Shown here: positions 20,892-21,822 of the stretch, piece after piece
How positions within the stretch are numbered: the stretch's first letter is position 1
How the letters are laid out: the number at the start of each line of letters is the position of its first letter
NCBI GenBank assembly: GCA_021813265.1
Contig: JAKALF010000006.1
Location: forward strand, 1 to 21,822
Direction of reading: 5' to 3'
Origin: a bacterium
GTDB taxonomy: Bacteria; Patescibacteriota; Minisyncoccia; UBA6257; GWB1-50-10
Length of the DNA stretch: 21,822 nucleotides
The notes under the pieces: generated by a model
What the model was told of the DNA's origin: nothing
The model's input: the letters and a program-made list of their open reading frames with translations, nothing else
The model's database searches: none
Translations under genes and position numbers: made by a program

Positions 20892-21773
20892 CTAACCAAT
20901 AGCTTGGAATCGGTTTGTTAATTCGGCTGGCACCTTTAATGAGATGCCCATGTGCAGTCTTTTTGTATTGTAATACTTCAGATATTTTTTCAAAGCTTGG
21001 TTTATTTTTCTCACGTTATCCTCCACCTTATCCAAACATTCTTCCTGCAACGTCCGGTTAAATCTTTCTATATGAGCGTTATCATTTGGTTTGCCCACTC
21101 TTGAATAACGGTGCTTCTTCTTGATTTGCGACACGAACCAGCGGCCAAATTCTGGCCCATGATCGCTCTGCAGCATCTGGAAATGGAAACCGGCCTCTTT
21201 CTCCGCTTCCGCCGCAAATCTTAGGCTGGTGGCTCCGTTCATCTTGCTATATGCTCTGGCATATGCCCAGCGAGAGTACACATCCAGGACCACAAAGATA
21301 TACAGTCTCTTTTTTTCATCCACCATACGGTGGATGGTGTCTAACTGCACCAAATCACCGCATTTTAGAGGTGTCGGCCTTTCCACATGAGGATGGCTCC
21401 GCTTCCATGGACTGCGCTTTTTCATGAGCCCATGCCGATCTATGGTACGTCTCACTGAATTCAAAGACACCTTAATACCCAAATTAACCAGCTCTCCATG
21501 GACCACTTCGCTGGTCCGGCCATGGCTTCGTCTAATCTCAAGTATCTTCTGAACGACGTTTTCTTTTAGTTCTCTAGGGTGATGATTTGGCCTGGAAGAG
21601 ATAGTCGGTATTCTCCGCCAGCCTCCGGTTGGATCCTTCTTGCACCATTTCACAATGACGCTCTGGGAAAAGCCAGTGTATCTCGAAACTTTCCTGGTAC
21701 TCCAGCCTCGATACTTAACTAGACGGACCGCCTCCATTCTTAGCTTTGGCATATGATGATTTTTGGTATACAT
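20892..21773 (-). CDS. DDE transposase, IS481/IS3-like integrase core
   Basis: A 293-residue transposase. An N-terminal helix-turn-helix (about 8-45) includes MEAVRLVKYRGWSTRKVSRY. A second DNA-binding region has KILEIRRSHGRTSEVVHGEL and SLNSVRRTIDRHGLMKKR. The rve catalytic core has D145 in VQLDTIH, D204 in LQSDHGPEF and E236 in NDNAHIERFNRTLQEE, the complete D-D-35-E triad (31 residues between D204 and E236). The end KRLHMGISLKVPAELTNRF is typical of the family. No frameshift is seen, so it may be active. The last codons and stop (20892-20894) extend 4 nt outside the left inverted repeat. There is no clear SD; the alternative Met at residue 8 is possible. Confidence 0.93.
   Translation of the reverse strand: MYTKNHHMPKLRMEAVRLVKYRGWSTRKVSRYTGFSQSVIVKWCKKDPTGGWRRIPTISSRPNHHPRELKENVVQKILEIRRSHGRTSEVVHGELVNLGIKVSLNSVRRTIDRHGLMKKRSPWKRSHPHVERPTPLKCGDLVQLDTIHRMVDEKKRLYIFVVLDVYSRWAYARAYSKMNGATSLRFAAEAEKEAGFHFQMLQSDHGPEFGRWFVSQIKKKHRYSRVGKPNDNAHIERFNRTLQEECLDKVEDNVRKINQALKKYLKYYNTKRLHMGISLKVPAELTNRFQAIG
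20896..20911 (+). repeat. Left terminal inverted repeat
   Basis: 16-bp repeat, 15 nt after the glyS stop codon, containing the last sense codons of the transposase on the minus strand. Confidence 0.88.
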
Positions 21774-21797
21774 GACTTGGATTCTAACCCCTGTGGT

Positions 21798-21813
21798 GAT
21801 TCCAAGCTATTGG
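21798..21813 (-). repeat. Right terminal inverted repeat
   Basis: Perfect reverse complement of the left repeat, 24 nt upstream of the transposase ATG and 9 nt from the window end. Confidence 0.88.
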
Positions 21814-21822
21814 GATATTACG

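Larger units (their letters stand above)
20896..21813 (-). mobile_element. Insertion sequence with 16-bp perfect terminal inverted repeats
   Basis: CCAATAGCTTGGAATC at 20896-20911 is the exact reverse complement of the bases at 21798-21813. The element is about 918 bp and holds a single DDE transposase in the opposite orientation to glyS. A single-ORF transposase with this layout fits the IS481-like branch of the IS3/IS481 group; the exact family is inference. No target duplication can be confirmed, since only 9 bp lie beyond the right end. The outer boundary may extend slightly beyond the repeats. Confidence 0.88.

Noticed and set aside
1..21822. CRISPR array or rRNA genes
   Set aside because: No regularly spaced direct repeats and no recognisable rRNA sequence were found.

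Overview
The window looks like a chromosomal segment of a Candidate Phyla Radiation (Patescibacteria-type) bacterium. This is inferred from compact genes, unusually short versions of universal proteins (a 710-residue ValRS, a 178-residue RecO), many small orphan proteins, an AT-rich composition and mixed translation starts: some have strong Shine-Dalgarno (SD) sites, others have a -10 box only 6-8 nt before the ATG. No rRNA, tRNA or CRISPR array was seen.

Layout. 1-145: start of an orphan gene (minus strand) leaving the window. 250-3546 (plus): valS, a PrsW-type membrane protease overlapping it by 7 nt, and an Hsp20 chaperone ending at a bidirectional terminator. 3560-5423 (minus): murD followed by a small orphan. 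5462-8010 (plus): accessory cassette A, made of a near-consensus promoter, a ~230-nt structured leader, a DHH-like protein, a small zinc-ribbon protein, a hammerhead ribozyme, a second coiled-coil/zinc-ribbon protein and a strong terminator. 8031-8676: a small minus ORF and a plus-strand gene that has lost its start codon. 8688-11992 (minus): nusA-hppA operon (transcription factor and proton-pumping pyrophosphatase). 12008-13233: an orphan gene and, behind it, about 450 nt of terminator/promoter-punctuated noncoding DNA that may encode one or two small RNAs. 13222-13713: a two-gene unit of orphans. 13929-14551 (plus): accessory cassette B, whose promoter, leader and terminator resemble those of cassette A but whose protein is unrelated. 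14550-15581 (minus): tsaD. 15625-20880 (plus): membrane glycosyltransferase, recO, a large surface protein and glyS, tightly packed. 20896-21813: an insertion sequence directly behind glyS.

The best candidate for something undescribed is the pair of cassettes A and B. Both have a similar sigma70-type promoter, a long leader with a shared 9-mer at about the same distance from the start site, and an SD-proximal H-type pseudoknot. In the pseudoknot the hexaloop CTCCCA and the tail TGGGAAGGAG are identical while the stem is different but still fully paired (compensatory changes). Both end in CCCGGG-type terminators. This suggests a shared cis-acting RNA controlling translation of unrelated small proteins. 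Cassette A also carries a hammerhead ribozyme with a complete consensus core between its second and third genes, which should cut the polycistronic mRNA. All functional statements are made by reading the sequence; nothing was searched or folded by program.
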